39,012 nucleotides of DNA from Desulfobacca sp. 4484_104 (GCA_002049795.1 MUKC01000011.1:1-39012), one strand, 5' to 3'; counted from the stretch's first letter, positions 9,097 through 18,378 are shown. Numbers and translations are program-made. The notes: generated by a model not told the origin, from the sequence alone.

Positions 9097-10599
9097 ATGA
9101 CCGCGTTTGAGAGATTGGACATTTCCCTGCCGGCCATGGAGCGTTTGCGCCAGCTAGACTTAGGCGAACTGTCATCCCTGACCGTGCTGGTCGCCGGAGA
9201 CTTCATGCTCGACGAATACCTCTGGGGCCAGGTCGAGCGGATCTCCCCGGAAGCGCCGGTCATGGTAGTTAACGTCGAACACGAAACCCGCGTATTGGGC
9301 GGGGCCGGCAACGTGGTCAATAATCTCGTGGGCCTGGGGGCCCAAGTGCAGGTCTTGGGACTGGTGGGCCATGATCAAGCTGCAGCTTATCTGCGGGAAG
9401 AGCTCAGGCGCCTGGGAGTTGATGATAGTGGTCTGATCACCGATTCCGAGCGACAGACTACCCGCAAAACCCGGGTAATCGGTAGCAATCAACAGATCGT
9501 CCGGTTAGATCGTGAAGACCGGCAGAGTGCCAGAGGGGATTTAGAACAGAATAGCCTCCAACGTTTAAACGATTGTCTGCCTGCTCTGGATGCCATCATT
9601 ATCTCCGATTACGGCAAGGGGATGCTGACCCCTACCCTGCTAAAAAGCTTGATAGAGACCGGCCGTAAACAGGGACTGCCGGTGGTGGTGGACCCCAAGG
9701 GTAACGACTTCTCCCGTTACCGTCGGGCCACCATCATCACCCCCAACCGCAAGGAAGCGGAAACCGCGCTCGGTTTGGCTCTGAACCGCCCCGATGATTT
9801 CATCCGCGCCGGAAATCAACTGTGTCAAGACCTCGAAACTGAGGCTATTTTAATCACCCAGGGGCCAGCCGGGATGACTCTGTTTCGTTCTTCGGCCCCC
9901 GCTTTGCACATCCCGGCCCAGACCCGGGAGGTCTTCGATGTCTCGGGGGCCGGAGATACCGTGGTGGCGGTGGTCAGTCTGGGGCTGGCCCGCTGGCGGG
10001 ACCCAGTGCTGGCCGCCACCCTGGCCAATATTGCCGCCGGAGTGGTAGTGGGTAAGGTGGGAACCGCGCCCATTTATCGGCCCGAATTGGAGGAAGAACT
10101 CCAGGCCCGCGGCGAACGCAGTTATGAGAAGATCGTCAGCCTGGCCGAGCTACGGCTCTTGGTGCCTCGCCTGCAAGCTCAGGGCAAACGGGTGGTCTTC
10201 ACTAATGGCTGCTTTGATTTGTTGCATTGGGGGCATATCAAATTTTTGGAGGAATCCCGTCGTCAAGGAGATCTGTTGATTGTGGCGGTGGATTCCGATG
10301 CTTCAGTGCAGCGGGTCAAGGGCGAGGGCCGCCCGGTGATTGGCGAACAACAGCGTTTGCGGATGTTGGCGGCCTTTAAGGCCGTGGATTATGTAACCTT
10401 ATTCGCTTCTGAGCAGTTACCGGAGATTTTGTCGGCATTGCAGCCGGAAATTTTGACCAAAGGCAGCAACTACCCCGAGACCGAGGTAGCCGGCCATGAC
10501 CTGGTGCGCAGTTACGGCGGGCAGGTAGTCTTGATTCCCATCACCGATGCCATCTCCATACGTGGCCTGATCCGCCAGATCAAGGAAGGCAATGCCTGA
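9097..10599 (+). CDS. hldE: Bifunctional heptose-7-phosphate kinase / heptose-1-phosphate adenylyltransferase
   Basis: About 500 residues in two fused domains. The N-terminal PfkB-type kinase has VLVAGDFMLDEYLWG, the GGAGNVV sugar site, and the catalytic GAGDT at 284-288. The C-terminal nucleotidyltransferase has FTNGCFDLLHWGH with the HxGH motif at 377-380 and a KGSNY(x)ETEVAG segment. It makes ADP-heptose for the LPS inner core. An in-frame TTG at 9088 would add three residues; ATG 9097 is preferred, though neither has a strong ribosome site. Together with lptD it shows a heptose-containing LPS. hldD and gmhB are not in the window. Confidence 0.95.
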   Translation: MTAFERLDISLPAMERLRQLDLGELSSLTVLVAGDFMLDEYLWGQVERISPEAPVMVVNVEHETRVLGGAGNVVNNLVGLGAQVQVLGLVGHDQAAAYLREELRRLGVDDSGLITDSERQTTRKTRVIGSNQQIVRLDREDRQSARGDLEQNSLQRLNDCLPALDAIIISDYGKGMLTPTLLKSLIETGRKQGLPVVVDPKGNDFSRYRRATIITPNRKEAETALGLALNRPDDFIRAGNQLCQDLETEAILITQGPAGMTLFRSSAPALHIPAQTREVFDVSGAGDTVVAVVSLGLARWRDPVLAATLANIAAGVVVGKVGTAPIYRPELEEELQARGERSYEKIVSLAELRLLVPRLQAQGKRVVFTNGCFDLLHWGHIKFLEESRRQGDLLIVAVDSDASVQRVKGEGRPVIGEQQRLRMLAAFKAVDYVTLFASEQLPEILSALQPEILTKGSNYPETEVAGHDLVRSYGGQVVLIPITDAISIRGLIRQIKEGNA

Positions 10600-10647
10600 C
10601 TAAGGGCCGCCTAATCTGGAAAGACAAGAAGTTTTTAGGAACTTGTG

Positions 10648-11439
10648 ATGAGCTATTTACAACATGGTAAAAGAATCGCTATCTGGCTTACCGTACTCGG
10701 CATTTTTATCCTCATGAGTATTCCGGTCCAGGCCATTAACGGTACCGCAGTGGGATTGCAGCAGGATTTTATCCGAGTGGTAGAACGCATCATGCCGTCG
10801 ATTATCAGCCTCCGCTGTACCAAGGTGGTGACGGTGACTCCTTTTCGGGGATTCAGTAAGGATTTTTTTCGCGGGACGCCGTTCGAAGGTTTTTTCCGGG
10901 AATACACCCCACCACCTGCCTATCGGCAAAAACGTCTAGGCCAGGGGTCAGGCCTGATCGTCGATCGCCGCGGCTATGTTCTCACCAATTATCATGTGGT
11001 GGCTGGCGCCCATGGGATCACGGTGCGGCTCAATGATGGACGCCAGGTTATCGGTAAGGTTATTGGGGGAGACAAGAAGTCCGATCTGGCCCTGATCAAA
11101 ATTCCGGCTGCAGACCTGCAGCCAGCCCCCTTGGGGGATTCCGATCAGATTAAGGTGGGCCAGTGGGCCATTGCCATCGGCAGCCCCTTTGGCCTGGAAC
11201 ACACAGTCACGGTCGGGGTCATCAGCGCCACCGGCCGCCGTGGTTTAGGTCGCCGGGTTTTTGGAGACTTCATTCAAACCGACGCCTCGATCAATCCGGG
11301 CAACAGCGGCGGCCCCTTGCTGAATATCAACGGCCAGGTGATCGGCATCAATGCCATGATTGTCGCCCCCGGCCAGGGTATCGGCTTTGCCATCCCCATC
11401 AATCTGGCCAAAGAAATCATGGCCCAGTGGATCAAATGA
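10648..11439 (+). CDS. PDZ-less Deg/HtrA-type periplasmic serine protease
   Basis: A 263-residue protein with a signal or anchor segment at residues 8-29. It has a trypsin-fold protease domain with the full triad: H116 in NYHVV, D146 in KSDLALI, and S220 in GNSGGP. The LGQGSGLIVDRRGYVLTN and GSPFGLEHTVTVGVISA segments are typical of DegP/DegS. It ends right after the protease domain (GIGFAIPINLAKEIM), so no PDZ domain is present, whereas DegP/Q/S have one or two. The LA-loop region (residues 63-95) is rich in Phe and Arg. ATG 10648 has an AGGA site. It probably acts in envelope protein quality control; without a PDZ domain its regulation must differ. Confidence 0.88.
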   Translation: MSYLQHGKRIAIWLTVLGIFILMSIPVQAINGTAVGLQQDFIRVVERIMPSIISLRCTKVVTVTPFRGFSKDFFRGTPFEGFFREYTPPPAYRQKRLGQGSGLIVDRRGYVLTNYHVVAGAHGITVRLNDGRQVIGKVIGGDKKSDLALIKIPAADLQPAPLGDSDQIKVGQWAIAIGSPFGLEHTVTVGVISATGRRGLGRRVFGDFIQTDASINPGNSGGPLLNINGQVIGINAMIVAPGQGIGFAIPINLAKEIMAQWIK

Positions 11440-11452
11440 AGAGGCCCAGGGC

Positions 11453-11725
11453 ATGTCGGAACATCCTGGCGAGGCCCAATTAAGAGCCAATTTTGCCCGG
11501 GTTAAGGAGATCATCAGCGACCAGGAAATGTTAGAGCGGGTGCCGCTGGAGGTGCTGGAATTCTCCCCCGCTCATTTGGAAGATCTGGTTAAATTTGCCT
11601 ATTTCGGCGGCTTTATCGATATGGGCGATGTACGTCGCTTGCTCCTCTTGGAACGCCGTCAACTCCAACAACGGCTCATGGCCTGGTATGAAGAGGTGCG
11701 CGAAAAAGGCTGCTGGTTGTGCTAA
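11453..11725 (+). CDS. Small conserved-looking protein of unknown function
   Basis: A 90-residue soluble, highly charged protein that I do not recognise. It is probably all-helical: ANFARVKEIISDQEMLERVPLE, then a segment with FAYFGGFIDMGDVRRLL, then a Glu/Arg/Gln-rich helix, ending in a CWLC pair of cysteines. ATG 11453 lies 13 bases after the protease stop with an AGG-rich leader, so the two genes are probably cotranscribed. The frame is open further upstream but inside the protease gene. The closing CxxC could bind a metal or form a disulfide, but there is no other evidence for a role. Confidence 0.65.
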   Translation: MSEHPGEAQLRANFARVKEIISDQEMLERVPLEVLEFSPAHLEDLVKFAYFGGFIDMGDVRRLLLLERRQLQQRLMAWYEEVREKGCWLC

Positions 11726-11742
11726 ACCAAATTTTTAGTTAG

Positions 11743-11771
11743 GTAGGGGCGACCCGCCGGGTCGCGCCTAC
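11743..11771. repeat. Imperfect palindrome, GTAGGGGCGACCC type
   Basis: A 13-base arm GTAGGGGCGACCC at 11743-11755 faces its complement at 11759-11771 with a 3-base loop and one mismatch. No T run follows, so it is not a classical terminator, though it could stop transcripts from the upstream genes. The sequence resembles short palindromes I remember as dispersed in many bacterial genomes; that is memory, not a search result. Confidence 0.7.
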
Positions 11772-11864
11772 GACCACAGAGCAGATTGTGGGTACCGATT
11801 AGTAACTGCTACGCGTAATATTATTCTGACCATATTTCACAAACCAACTCAGCAAAGATTCCAT

Positions 11865-14027
11865 ATGACCTCAAGAAAAAAACCGCGCCAACCCCAACCG
11901 GCCGAACCCCAACAAGTGCTGCAGGTCTTCCGTAGCGCCAAGCGGCCTTTATTATTAAAAGAAGTAGCCGCCTCAATGGAAATTCCGCCCTCGGCCGCGC
12001 GTAAGCTAAAGAGATTGGTCCAGGATCTGGTTAAGGCAGGGAAATTGGTCCGGTTGGAAGGGAAACGCTATGGTCTGACGGCCGGGCTGAATCTGGTAGC
12101 CGGGCAACTGTCGGTCCATCCCGAGGGCTACGGCTTCGTCAGTCCGGAAACCGGCGGCACCGATGTCTTCATTAATCCGGTCAACCTTAAGGAAGCCCTG
12201 CACGGCGACCGAGTGATTGCCCGGGTGGAGCACGTCGGTCGCCGCGGCCGCCGGGAAGGACGGATTATCCGCATCCTGGAACGACGGCTGAAAAAGGTCG
12301 TGGGCCTGTTATCCCAGGCCGCGGATATTTATTATGTTACTCCTGAAGACCAACATCTGCTCTTTGATCTGATCATTCCGCCGGAGTATTTGCAAAACGC
12401 TCAGGTCGGGCAGATGGTAGTGGCCGAGATCACCCGTTTCCCTACGGCCCGGTTAAACCCCCTGGGAAAAATCCTGGAGGTCCTGGGTGACCCCGAAGAT
12501 CCCCTGGTGCAGGTCAAGTGCGTGATCCATAAATACGATCTGCCCCGCCGGTTTCCCACCCGGGTGCGGCGCGAGGCTCGGCAAGTGCCACAAGCCATCC
12601 TGGACGAAGGCCGGGCCGGACGTCTGGATCTCAGAGAATTGCCGCTAGTCACGATTGACGGCGAGCAGGCGCGCGACTTTGACGACGGAGTGGCACTAGT
12701 CAAGAAACCGAATGGTTCCTTTACCCTCTACGTGGCGATTGCCGATGTCAGCTACTACGTGACCCCGGGCTCCGCCCTGGATGCGGAGGCCTATCAACGG
12801 GGCACCAGTATTTATTTTCCCCACCTGGTGCTGCCCATGCTGCCGGAAGAGTTGTCTAACGGCATCTGCAGTCTGAACCCCGGCGTTGAGCGACTGGCGG
12901 TGACGGTGATCCTTGAATTTGACGCTCAGGGCCGCCGGCTGGGCAACCGCTTTGCCCGGAGCCTGGTTAAAAGCCAGGCGCGGTTGACCTATACCCAGGT
13001 CCAACATATATTAGAGGGCGGTCAGGTTGGCGATCAGCCGGCTAGCCATTCCTTGGTAGCTATGTTCAACCAGATGGCGGAACTCTGTAGGTTGTTGCGC
13101 GCCCGGCGGCGAGAGCGGGGTAGTCTGTTGCTCAGTATTCCCGAAGCCGAGGTCCAATTGGATGGGCAGGGGGTACCCACTAACATCCGCCGGATCGACC
13201 ACCTCCAGGCCCATCAGATCATCGAAGAATTCATGATTGCCGCCAATGAAGCGGTGGCGCGTTTCTTAGGGGAACTGGCTATCTTCCGGGTGCATGATGT
13301 GCCGGACCCTGACAAAATGTCGGCCTTCCGACGTCTGGTGCAGCGCCTGGGTTACCGGCTGCCGCCGGAAGCCGACCATAACCCGATAGTACTGAGGGAA
13401 TTCTTCGACCAGATCCAGGATACGCCGGTCGCCTATATGGTGCAGATCATGCTGTTGCGTTCCTTGAAGCAGGCGCGTTATGCGGCAATCAATGTCGGTC
13501 ATTACGGGCTGGCGTCGCCGATTTACACCCATTTCACTTCGCCGATCCGGCGCTATCCAGATCTTTTGGTCCACCGTCTGCTGTTAGACCGCCTTGATCA
13601 GCAAAGGCCGCCGGAGGAACTGGATGAAGAGGAATTGGAAGTTCAGGCCCGGTATTTGTCGGCCCGAGAACGAATAGCCATTGAGGCGGAACGGGAGATG
13701 TTGGCCCGTCTGCAGGTCCGCTGTCTGGCCGAACATGTCGGAGAAATTTTTCATGGTACCATCTCCGGGGTCAATGCCTTTGGATTTTTTGTGTCCCTGG
13801 ACGAGATCTTTGCCGAAGGCTTGGTCCGATTGGTGGACCTGCCGGATGACTATTATAATTTTCAGGAAAGTCGCCTGCGCCTGATCGGCCGTCGCCAGGG
13901 CCGGGTCTTCCAGGTCGGGGACCGGGTCATGGTCCAGGTCGCCTGCGTAGATTTGCGCCGTCGCCATATCAACCTGGTATTGTCCGCTGAGCAAAAGAAT
14001 AATGTTGACGACCGTAAGTGCCGATAA
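11865..14027 (+). CDS. rnr: Ribonuclease R
   Basis: A 720-residue processive 3'-5' exoribonuclease. Domains in order: a winged-helix N terminus (about 12-70, PLLLKEVAASMEIPPSAARK), cold-shock OB domains (about 75-230, including GYGFVSPE), the RNB catalytic domain, and a C-terminal S1 domain (about 625-710, GTISGVNAFGFFVSLDE). The metal-binding aspartates are at D265, D271, D273 and D274 in the expected DxxxxxDxDD spacing, followed by the YVTPGSALDAEAYQRGTSIY segment. It acts on structured RNA and in RNA quality control. The winged helix distinguishes it from RNase II. The ribosome site before ATG 11865 is weak. Confidence 0.95.
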   Translation: MTSRKKPRQPQPAEPQQVLQVFRSAKRPLLLKEVAASMEIPPSAARKLKRLVQDLVKAGKLVRLEGKRYGLTAGLNLVAGQLSVHPEGYGFVSPETGGTDVFINPVNLKEALHGDRVIARVEHVGRRGRREGRIIRILERRLKKVVGLLSQAADIYYVTPEDQHLLFDLIIPPEYLQNAQVGQMVVAEITRFPTARLNPLGKILEVLGDPEDPLVQVKCVIHKYDLPRRFPTRVRREARQVPQAILDEGRAGRLDLRELPLVTIDGEQARDFDDGVALVKKPNGSFTLYVAIADVSYYVTPGSALDAEAYQRGTSIYFPHLVLPMLPEELSNGICSLNPGVERLAVTVILEFDAQGRRLGNRFARSLVKSQARLTYTQVQHILEGGQVGDQPASHSLVAMFNQMAELCRLLRARRRERGSLLLSIPEAEVQLDGQGVPTNIRRIDHLQAHQIIEEFMIAANEAVARFLGELAIFRVHDVPDPDKMSAFRRLVQRLGYRLPPEADHNPIVLREFFDQIQDTPVAYMVQIMLLRSLKQARYAAINVGHYGLASPIYTHFTSPIRRYPDLLVHRLLLDRLDQQRPPEELDEEELEVQARYLSARERIAIEAEREMLARLQVRCLAEHVGEIFHGTISGVNAFGFFVSLDEIFAEGLVRLVDLPDDYYNFQESRLRLIGRRQGRVFQVGDRVMVQVACVDLRRRHINLVLSAEQKNNVDDRKCR

Positions 14028-14179
14028 AAAAATGAGGTATGTCCGCTGGATGTCTTTCCAACTTTAAAGACATGAATAAATTGTGACCAATACAGCCTGA
14101 GCAGTTTAGCAAACAGTTTTAGTCACCAACCCGGACAGCAGCTTCAATTTTCTAGGTCGGAAAGGTTTAAAAGCCGATC

Positions 14180-14344
14180 ATGAGGAGTATCTTCGACTCT
14201 CAGCTTAAAATCAGCCAGGTAATGTCCTCTCTCCATGAGGGCGAGGAAGACTTCCTGCCATTGCGGGTGGCAAATCTGTTACCGGGACAGAAAGTCGGTT
14301 TCAATGGGTTTATATCCATAGCTCTGACCTACCCTTGGTCTTAA
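14180..14344 (+). pseudogene. Out-of-frame N-terminal piece of the HD-GYP gene
   Basis: A 54-codon frame from ATG 14180 contains EDFLPLRVANLLPGQKVGF, which resembles the start of many HD-GYP proteins (a 'P(V/L)xxxxLxPG' strand). It then drifts out of frame and stops at 14342-14344. The continuation, QWVYIHSSDLPLVLSYLQ, is read in another frame from the same bases (about 14299-14352). Intact relatives, as I recall them, have roughly 30-40 residues between these two segments, so an internal deletion that is not a multiple of three seems to have joined them. Confidence 0.55.
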
Positions 14345-15090
14345 GCTACCTGCAACACAATTTATCCCAACTATTAGATGACAATCAACTTTCCTCGCAT
14401 GAAAAGGCCGTTCTGGTTTATGACGCCACGCTTTTCTGGACTCGCCATTTTTTTACCTGTGAAAAAGAACGGATGGGTAAGCAGATTATGCTGGGTGCAG
14501 AATTAGTTGAGGGTTTGTTCAAATGTATCCAGAATAAAAAATTCCATTATGATCTGATATTGCAACTCTGCGATCACGGCCAGCCACTCTATACCCACTC
14601 GCTTAACACCTGTCTAATCAGCTTGGGGTTTACCAAACACCTGGGATGGCCGGAGGGCAAAATAAAGGCCTTCGGGCTCGGAGCCTTGCTCCACGATATC
14701 GGCATGACCAAGATTGCCCCCGAGATATTGTATAAGTCTGGGCCGCTTCTGGACATGGAGTGGCGCCAAGTGCAAAACCATCCCTTCGATGGGTTCACTA
14801 TCTTAAAAAACTATACAAATTTGTGCTATGATGCCTTGCTTATGGTACACCAACACCATGAACAAGGTGATGGCAGCGGGTATCCAGATGGGCTAAAATT
14901 ATCATCGATTCATCCCTGGGCCCGGATATTGCGAATTATCGACAGTTATGAGGCCCTGACGGCGAGGCGCAATTGGCGACCCCCGTTGCCGCCATTTGAA
15001 GCCTTGTCAATCATGCGCCACCAGTGTGACCAGAGTGGGGTTTATCACCCAAACTTACTGACCTTTTTCATAAAATTTTTAGCAGATTAG
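14335..15090 (+). CDS. HD-GYP domain protein (c-di-GMP phosphodiesterase type), N-terminally damaged
   Basis: The catalytic domain is intact. Counting from TTG 14335, HSLNTCL is near residue 88, the HD pair is at 120-121 (LLHDIGMTKIAPEIL), NHPFDG is at 148-153, and HHEQGDGSGYP is at 174-184, the complete HD-GYP signature for c-di-GMP hydrolysis. A helical segment at about 3-60 precedes it. The frame has only TTG or GTG starts and no ribosome site near 14335. The expected N-terminal continuation is out of frame at 14180-14344. The gene may therefore be a pseudogene, may be translated from an internal start such as the ATG near 14476, or may reflect a sequence error. Activity of the product is unproven. 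Confidence 0.7.
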   Translation: MVLSYLQHNLSQLLDDNQLSSHEKAVLVYDATLFWTRHFFTCEKERMGKQIMLGAELVEGLFKCIQNKKFHYDLILQLCDHGQPLYTHSLNTCLISLGFTKHLGWPEGKIKAFGLGALLHDIGMTKIAPEILYKSGPLLDMEWRQVQNHPFDGFTILKNYTNLCYDALLMVHQHHEQGDGSGYPDGLKLSSIHPWARILRIIDSYEALTARRNWRPPLPPFEALSIMRHQCDQSGVYHPNLLTFFIKFLAD

Positions 15091-15123
15091 ACAATAGCCC
15101 ACTGCAGCTCCATCAAGCTTCCT

Positions 15124-15639
15124 CTACCGCGACCAATAAACGCGCACGAACTTATCCATATGCGACCAGCGAAAGTCAAGCTCACCTTTATAGGCCCGGT
15201 ACACGGCGCGTCCTAAACGTTGGGCCAGTTTATCCGTAGTGGTTTCCACTATCAGGCGCTCTTCTCCCTCGGGCCGCATCTCTATTATCCGGTCCGCCGG
15301 GCTTTTGGCCGCCACCCGCTCAGCTTCGCGGTTCAACAGCGTGAGGATCTCTTCCCGGTGCTGAGTGAAAAACCCGCCATCGAGGGTAAGCTCGCCCTCA
15401 AAATAGTGCTCCTGGATCTTTTTACAGGCGGGGCAGATTACCCGGTTGGTGGTCTCCTGGCCAATATGCTTGCGGTATAGCTCCTCATCAAAAAACCAGC
15501 GTTTATTCTGATAGATGGCCTTACAATTGGTACAGATCGCCATTTCGTGGCGGCCGCCCCAGGGCAGGTAGGGATCATCGACCTTACCGAATTTTTTGCC
15601 TTTTTCGCCACTCCATTTTCTTTCTTTATATTTCTGCAT
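15124..15639 (-). CDS. Zinc-ribbon protein, BCAM0308-like family
   Basis: A 171-residue protein with two CxxC pairs (ICTNCKAIY and VICPACKKI) about 35 residues apart, forming a likely zinc ribbon. After it come an HREEILTLLNREAERVA helix and the conserved end VETTTDKLAQRLGRAVYRAYKGEL...RVYWSR. I match this, from memory, to a family annotated as BCAM0308 and seen widely in proteobacteria. Its function is unknown; the ribbon resembles those in NMD3-like proteins, but that is only suggestive. ATG 15639 is preferred over GTG 15642 because GAGG then lies at good spacing. It follows tamB by 131 bases in the same direction. Confidence 0.75.
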   Translation of the reverse strand: MQKYKERKWSGEKGKKFGKVDDPYLPWGGRHEMAICTNCKAIYQNKRWFFDEELYRKHIGQETTNRVICPACKKIQEHYFEGELTLDGGFFTQHREEILTLLNREAERVAAKSPADRIIEMRPEGEERLIVETTTDKLAQRLGRAVYRAYKGELDFRWSHMDKFVRVYWSR

Positions 15640-15770
15640 CACGTGCCTCTTGCGCCTTTGACCTGTTGCCCGCCGGTCCCAGCACTAATAATTTTTTATT
15701 ATATTCCTTGATTAATAAGATAAGTTCGAATGCCAAGATCTCAAGATTTAATCCGTCTCAGGGCCGAGGG

Positions 15771-18338
15771 TTAAAAATCATAATTAAACAAAACATCCCC
15801 TCCCGAGCGGTTCTGGCTCTGTTGGGCCTCCAGGCTGAGATAGCGGTTGACCCGATAGTTCAGACGCACCTGGGTAGGATCCTTCTGATTGGCGGGGTTG
15901 GACTTGCGTTCAAAGGTAACGGTCAGACCCTGGGTCAGAGGTTTGACCACCCCTAGAGTTCCTTTGCCGGTTTTCACGCTGACATTGCCTAAGACCGGGA
16001 AATCCTTGCCCAGAAAGTCTTGAATCTTTTGGGCGGTAATCTCTCCTAAAACCCCCACCGCCTGCTGGCTGACATTGAATTCCTCCTGGCTCAGACTTCC
16101 GGTGGGGCGGCCAAAAAGCAGATAGGACAGAACATCATTAGGAGGCATGGCAGGTTCACTGGAGATGTCAATCTTGGGATTATTCAGCGGCCCGGAGGCA
16201 TTTACCGTAAAAATCGCATCGGTCATCTCGTGAGTGGCTTGGGCTTCTAAATATGGCTCTTGGTGGGACACTCCCGGGAAGTCAACGATTCCCTTAGTAA
16301 TTTTGAACTGGCGATTATATACGTCAATATTGCCCTCCAAGGTTCGGACGGTCCCGCCGATCTGGATCGATTGGCGCGGCAGTTTACTCAAGTGGAGATG
16401 CAAAGCAAGCTCAACCTTGGCGAGTTTATCGATGATCCAAATGTCTTCCGGACCATCAACCCTCAGGTCGATCTTCATAGTTTCCAGCAGGCCCGGGGTC
16501 GCGGTCGGTTCGGTCTCGGCTTCTTGCTGCCGCACCATAACAATATCCTTATGCCGGCTGGCTGCGGAGTCGGCTTGAATTAAATCGGTGCCCAGAGAAG
16601 CCCGGGGAATGGTCACCTGCCCCTTGAGCACTAAAGCTGACCAGGGGCCGTTCAGGGTGATATCGCCCGTCGCGTAAGCCTCCGAGCCAGCGCGCCCCAA
16701 GGCCTTAAAATTATCGAATTGGGCCCGAGCCTTGATATGTTTCGGGATAAAACCCGCCAATGCAACGTCTCCGGTCAGTTTGGCGGTACCCGAACTTTCC
16801 AGGGTAAGTTGCGGCAGACTTATTTTCTGATTTTGTATCCGAATCACTCCGGGCCGCAACTTATAGGGCAGCCCGGCTTGCCGCAGCGTTAGCTGTCCTG
16901 CACCCCAGCGAATCTCGCCGGACATCCGGGGCTGGTTCATGGTTCCCTGTAATTCCGCCCCTAGGTCCAGGGAACTCTCGGCCTTTTCCAGTTCCTCGGT
17001 GAAAGCCGTCAACAAGGCCAGGTTGGCCCGCTCCCCCCGGAGGCGCAAAAACAGTTCCTCGTCCCGTTGCGCAAGCTGAAAGGGCATAATGGCAAGCTGC
17101 AGAGGAATGCGACCCTCCCAGGTAAAACGGGCAGGTGAGGCACTATCTTGGAGACCGCCGTTAAACTGGAACAGTGTGGGGCGATAGCTTAAGCTGGTGG
17201 TCAAGGATTGAAACGATAGATGTTTCCAGCCACCCTCGACCAAGCTTAGCTGTCCGTCAATTTCCGGCCGATCAGACCGGCCGGATAAGGCTAACCGGGC
17301 GTTGAGTTTCCCGCGTAAATCCTTGATCTTGGCTAATTTTACCGGCAAGTCGCGGGTTTCCAGGCGCGCGGCAATTTGTTGACCTTGCAGCCGGGCTTGA
17401 ATCATTACCCGACCTTCATCAATTTGGAAAGTGGCGGGCTCCAGTTCCAGACCGGGTGCCAACCGGGCCTGCACTGGCCCCAGACTCTGGGCCGAAACGT
17501 CGAACAGGCGAAAACGGGCCTGCTGCAAAACCAGGGACAGTGGCCGAGCACTCAAATCCAGGCTGCCGCGCAGCTCCGCCTGCGGGCCCCCTGGGGAGGT
17601 GGCCTGGAGGTAAAAATTCCAGTTTGAGGTTCTCCCCTGGCCTTGGAAGCTGGCCTGGTGAAAAAGTCCGGCCGGGGTATTAAGGTTTTGGGCCTTAAGG
17701 TCCACCTCTCCCGAGTTCGGGGGCAGGCCCTGGCCCTGAATCTTGAGGAACAGGGATTTCACCGCCAACTTTTCCCAGGACAGGGCTTGACCCCGGACCT
17801 GCAAGGTGTATTGGGGAGCTTGGCTGCGGCCCTGGAGCGAGCCTTCCCAGGACAGGGAGCCGCCCAGCGCCGCGGGCACCGGCCAGTTGCCGCCCGGCCG
17901 CGATCTCCCCTGGTGGGTAAAATTCAGCCGGTCCCCTTCCAGGCTGCCCTGGAGTTCCGCTTGCAAATTTCCCAGATGTAGCCGGAGTTGAGAAATATTC
18001 AGCCTGGGACTCTCATAAGCCAGGCGTCCGCGCAATTCTTTTAAAGGATGCTCACCCACGCGACCGGTGACCTCCAATTCGGCGGAGGCCGCGGCCCGGC
18101 TCCAAGAGGACAGGTCCGGCACCCGAAAGCTACCGGTAAGCTTACCGTTAAACCGGCTGCCCGACGGCACCCCCAAATCCAAGAGAGCAGGTTGAAAGTC
18201 CTTAACCAAAAGCTTGATGTTGCCCTTGGGGGCCGCCAGTAAGGAGCCTTCGGCGTTTAGGGTTAAGCCGCCGAAATTGCCCTGGATAAGGCTGTCCAGT
18301 TTCTGTTGCTGAGCATTGCCTTGAAATACGACTTCCAT
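15771..18338 (-). CDS. tamB: TamB translocation/assembly module, C-terminal part (split gene)
   Basis: 855 residues of repetitive beta-strand sequence typical of the AsmA/TamB bridge proteins that span the periplasm and move lipids or outer-membrane proteins. The C-terminal TamB domain is complete: DVLSYLLFGRPTGSLSQEEF, then VSVKTGKGTLGVVKPL, then the closing RLNYRVNRYLSLEAQQ and NYDF. The frame is readable upstream of ATG 18338 as GLAWPPPQFDWRLKVDSLKY, continuing the preceding gene after a one-base shift near 18422-18428. The two parts together would be about 1,200 residues, the usual TamB length. If not repaired, this half lacks the membrane anchor. Confidence 0.85.
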   Translation of the reverse strand: MEVVFQGNAQQQKLDSLIQGNFGGLTLNAEGSLLAAPKGNIKLLVKDFQPALLDLGVPSGSRFNGKLTGSFRVPDLSSWSRAAASAELEVTGRVGEHPLKELRGRLAYESPRLNISQLRLHLGNLQAELQGSLEGDRLNFTHQGRSRPGGNWPVPAALGGSLSWEGSLQGRSQAPQYTLQVRGQALSWEKLAVKSLFLKIQGQGLPPNSGEVDLKAQNLNTPAGLFHQASFQGQGRTSNWNFYLQATSPGGPQAELRGSLDLSARPLSLVLQQARFRLFDVSAQSLGPVQARLAPGLELEPATFQIDEGRVMIQARLQGQQIAARLETRDLPVKLAKIKDLRGKLNARLALSGRSDRPEIDGQLSLVEGGWKHLSFQSLTTSLSYRPTLFQFNGGLQDSASPARFTWEGRIPLQLAIMPFQLAQRDEELFLRLRGERANLALLTAFTEELEKAESSLDLGAELQGTMNQPRMSGEIRWGAGQLTLRQAGLPYKLRPGVIRIQNQKISLPQLTLESSGTAKLTGDVALAGFIPKHIKARAQFDNFKALGRAGSEAYATGDITLNGPWSALVLKGQVTIPRASLGTDLIQADSAASRHKDIVMVRQQEAETEPTATPGLLETMKIDLRVDGPEDIWIIDKLAKVELALHLHLSKLPRQSIQIGGTVRTLEGNIDVYNRQFKITKGIVDFPGVSHQEPYLEAQATHEMTDAIFTVNASGPLNNPKIDISSEPAMPPNDVLSYLLFGRPTGSLSQEEFNVSQQAVGVLGEITAQKIQDFLGKDFPVLGNVSVKTGKGTLGVVKPLTQGLTVTFERKSNPANQKDPTQVRLNYRVNRYLSLEAQQSQNRSGGDVLFNYDF

Positions 18339-18378
18339 CGGCTTAAATTCGGCCGCACCATACTTTAAGGAATCGACT

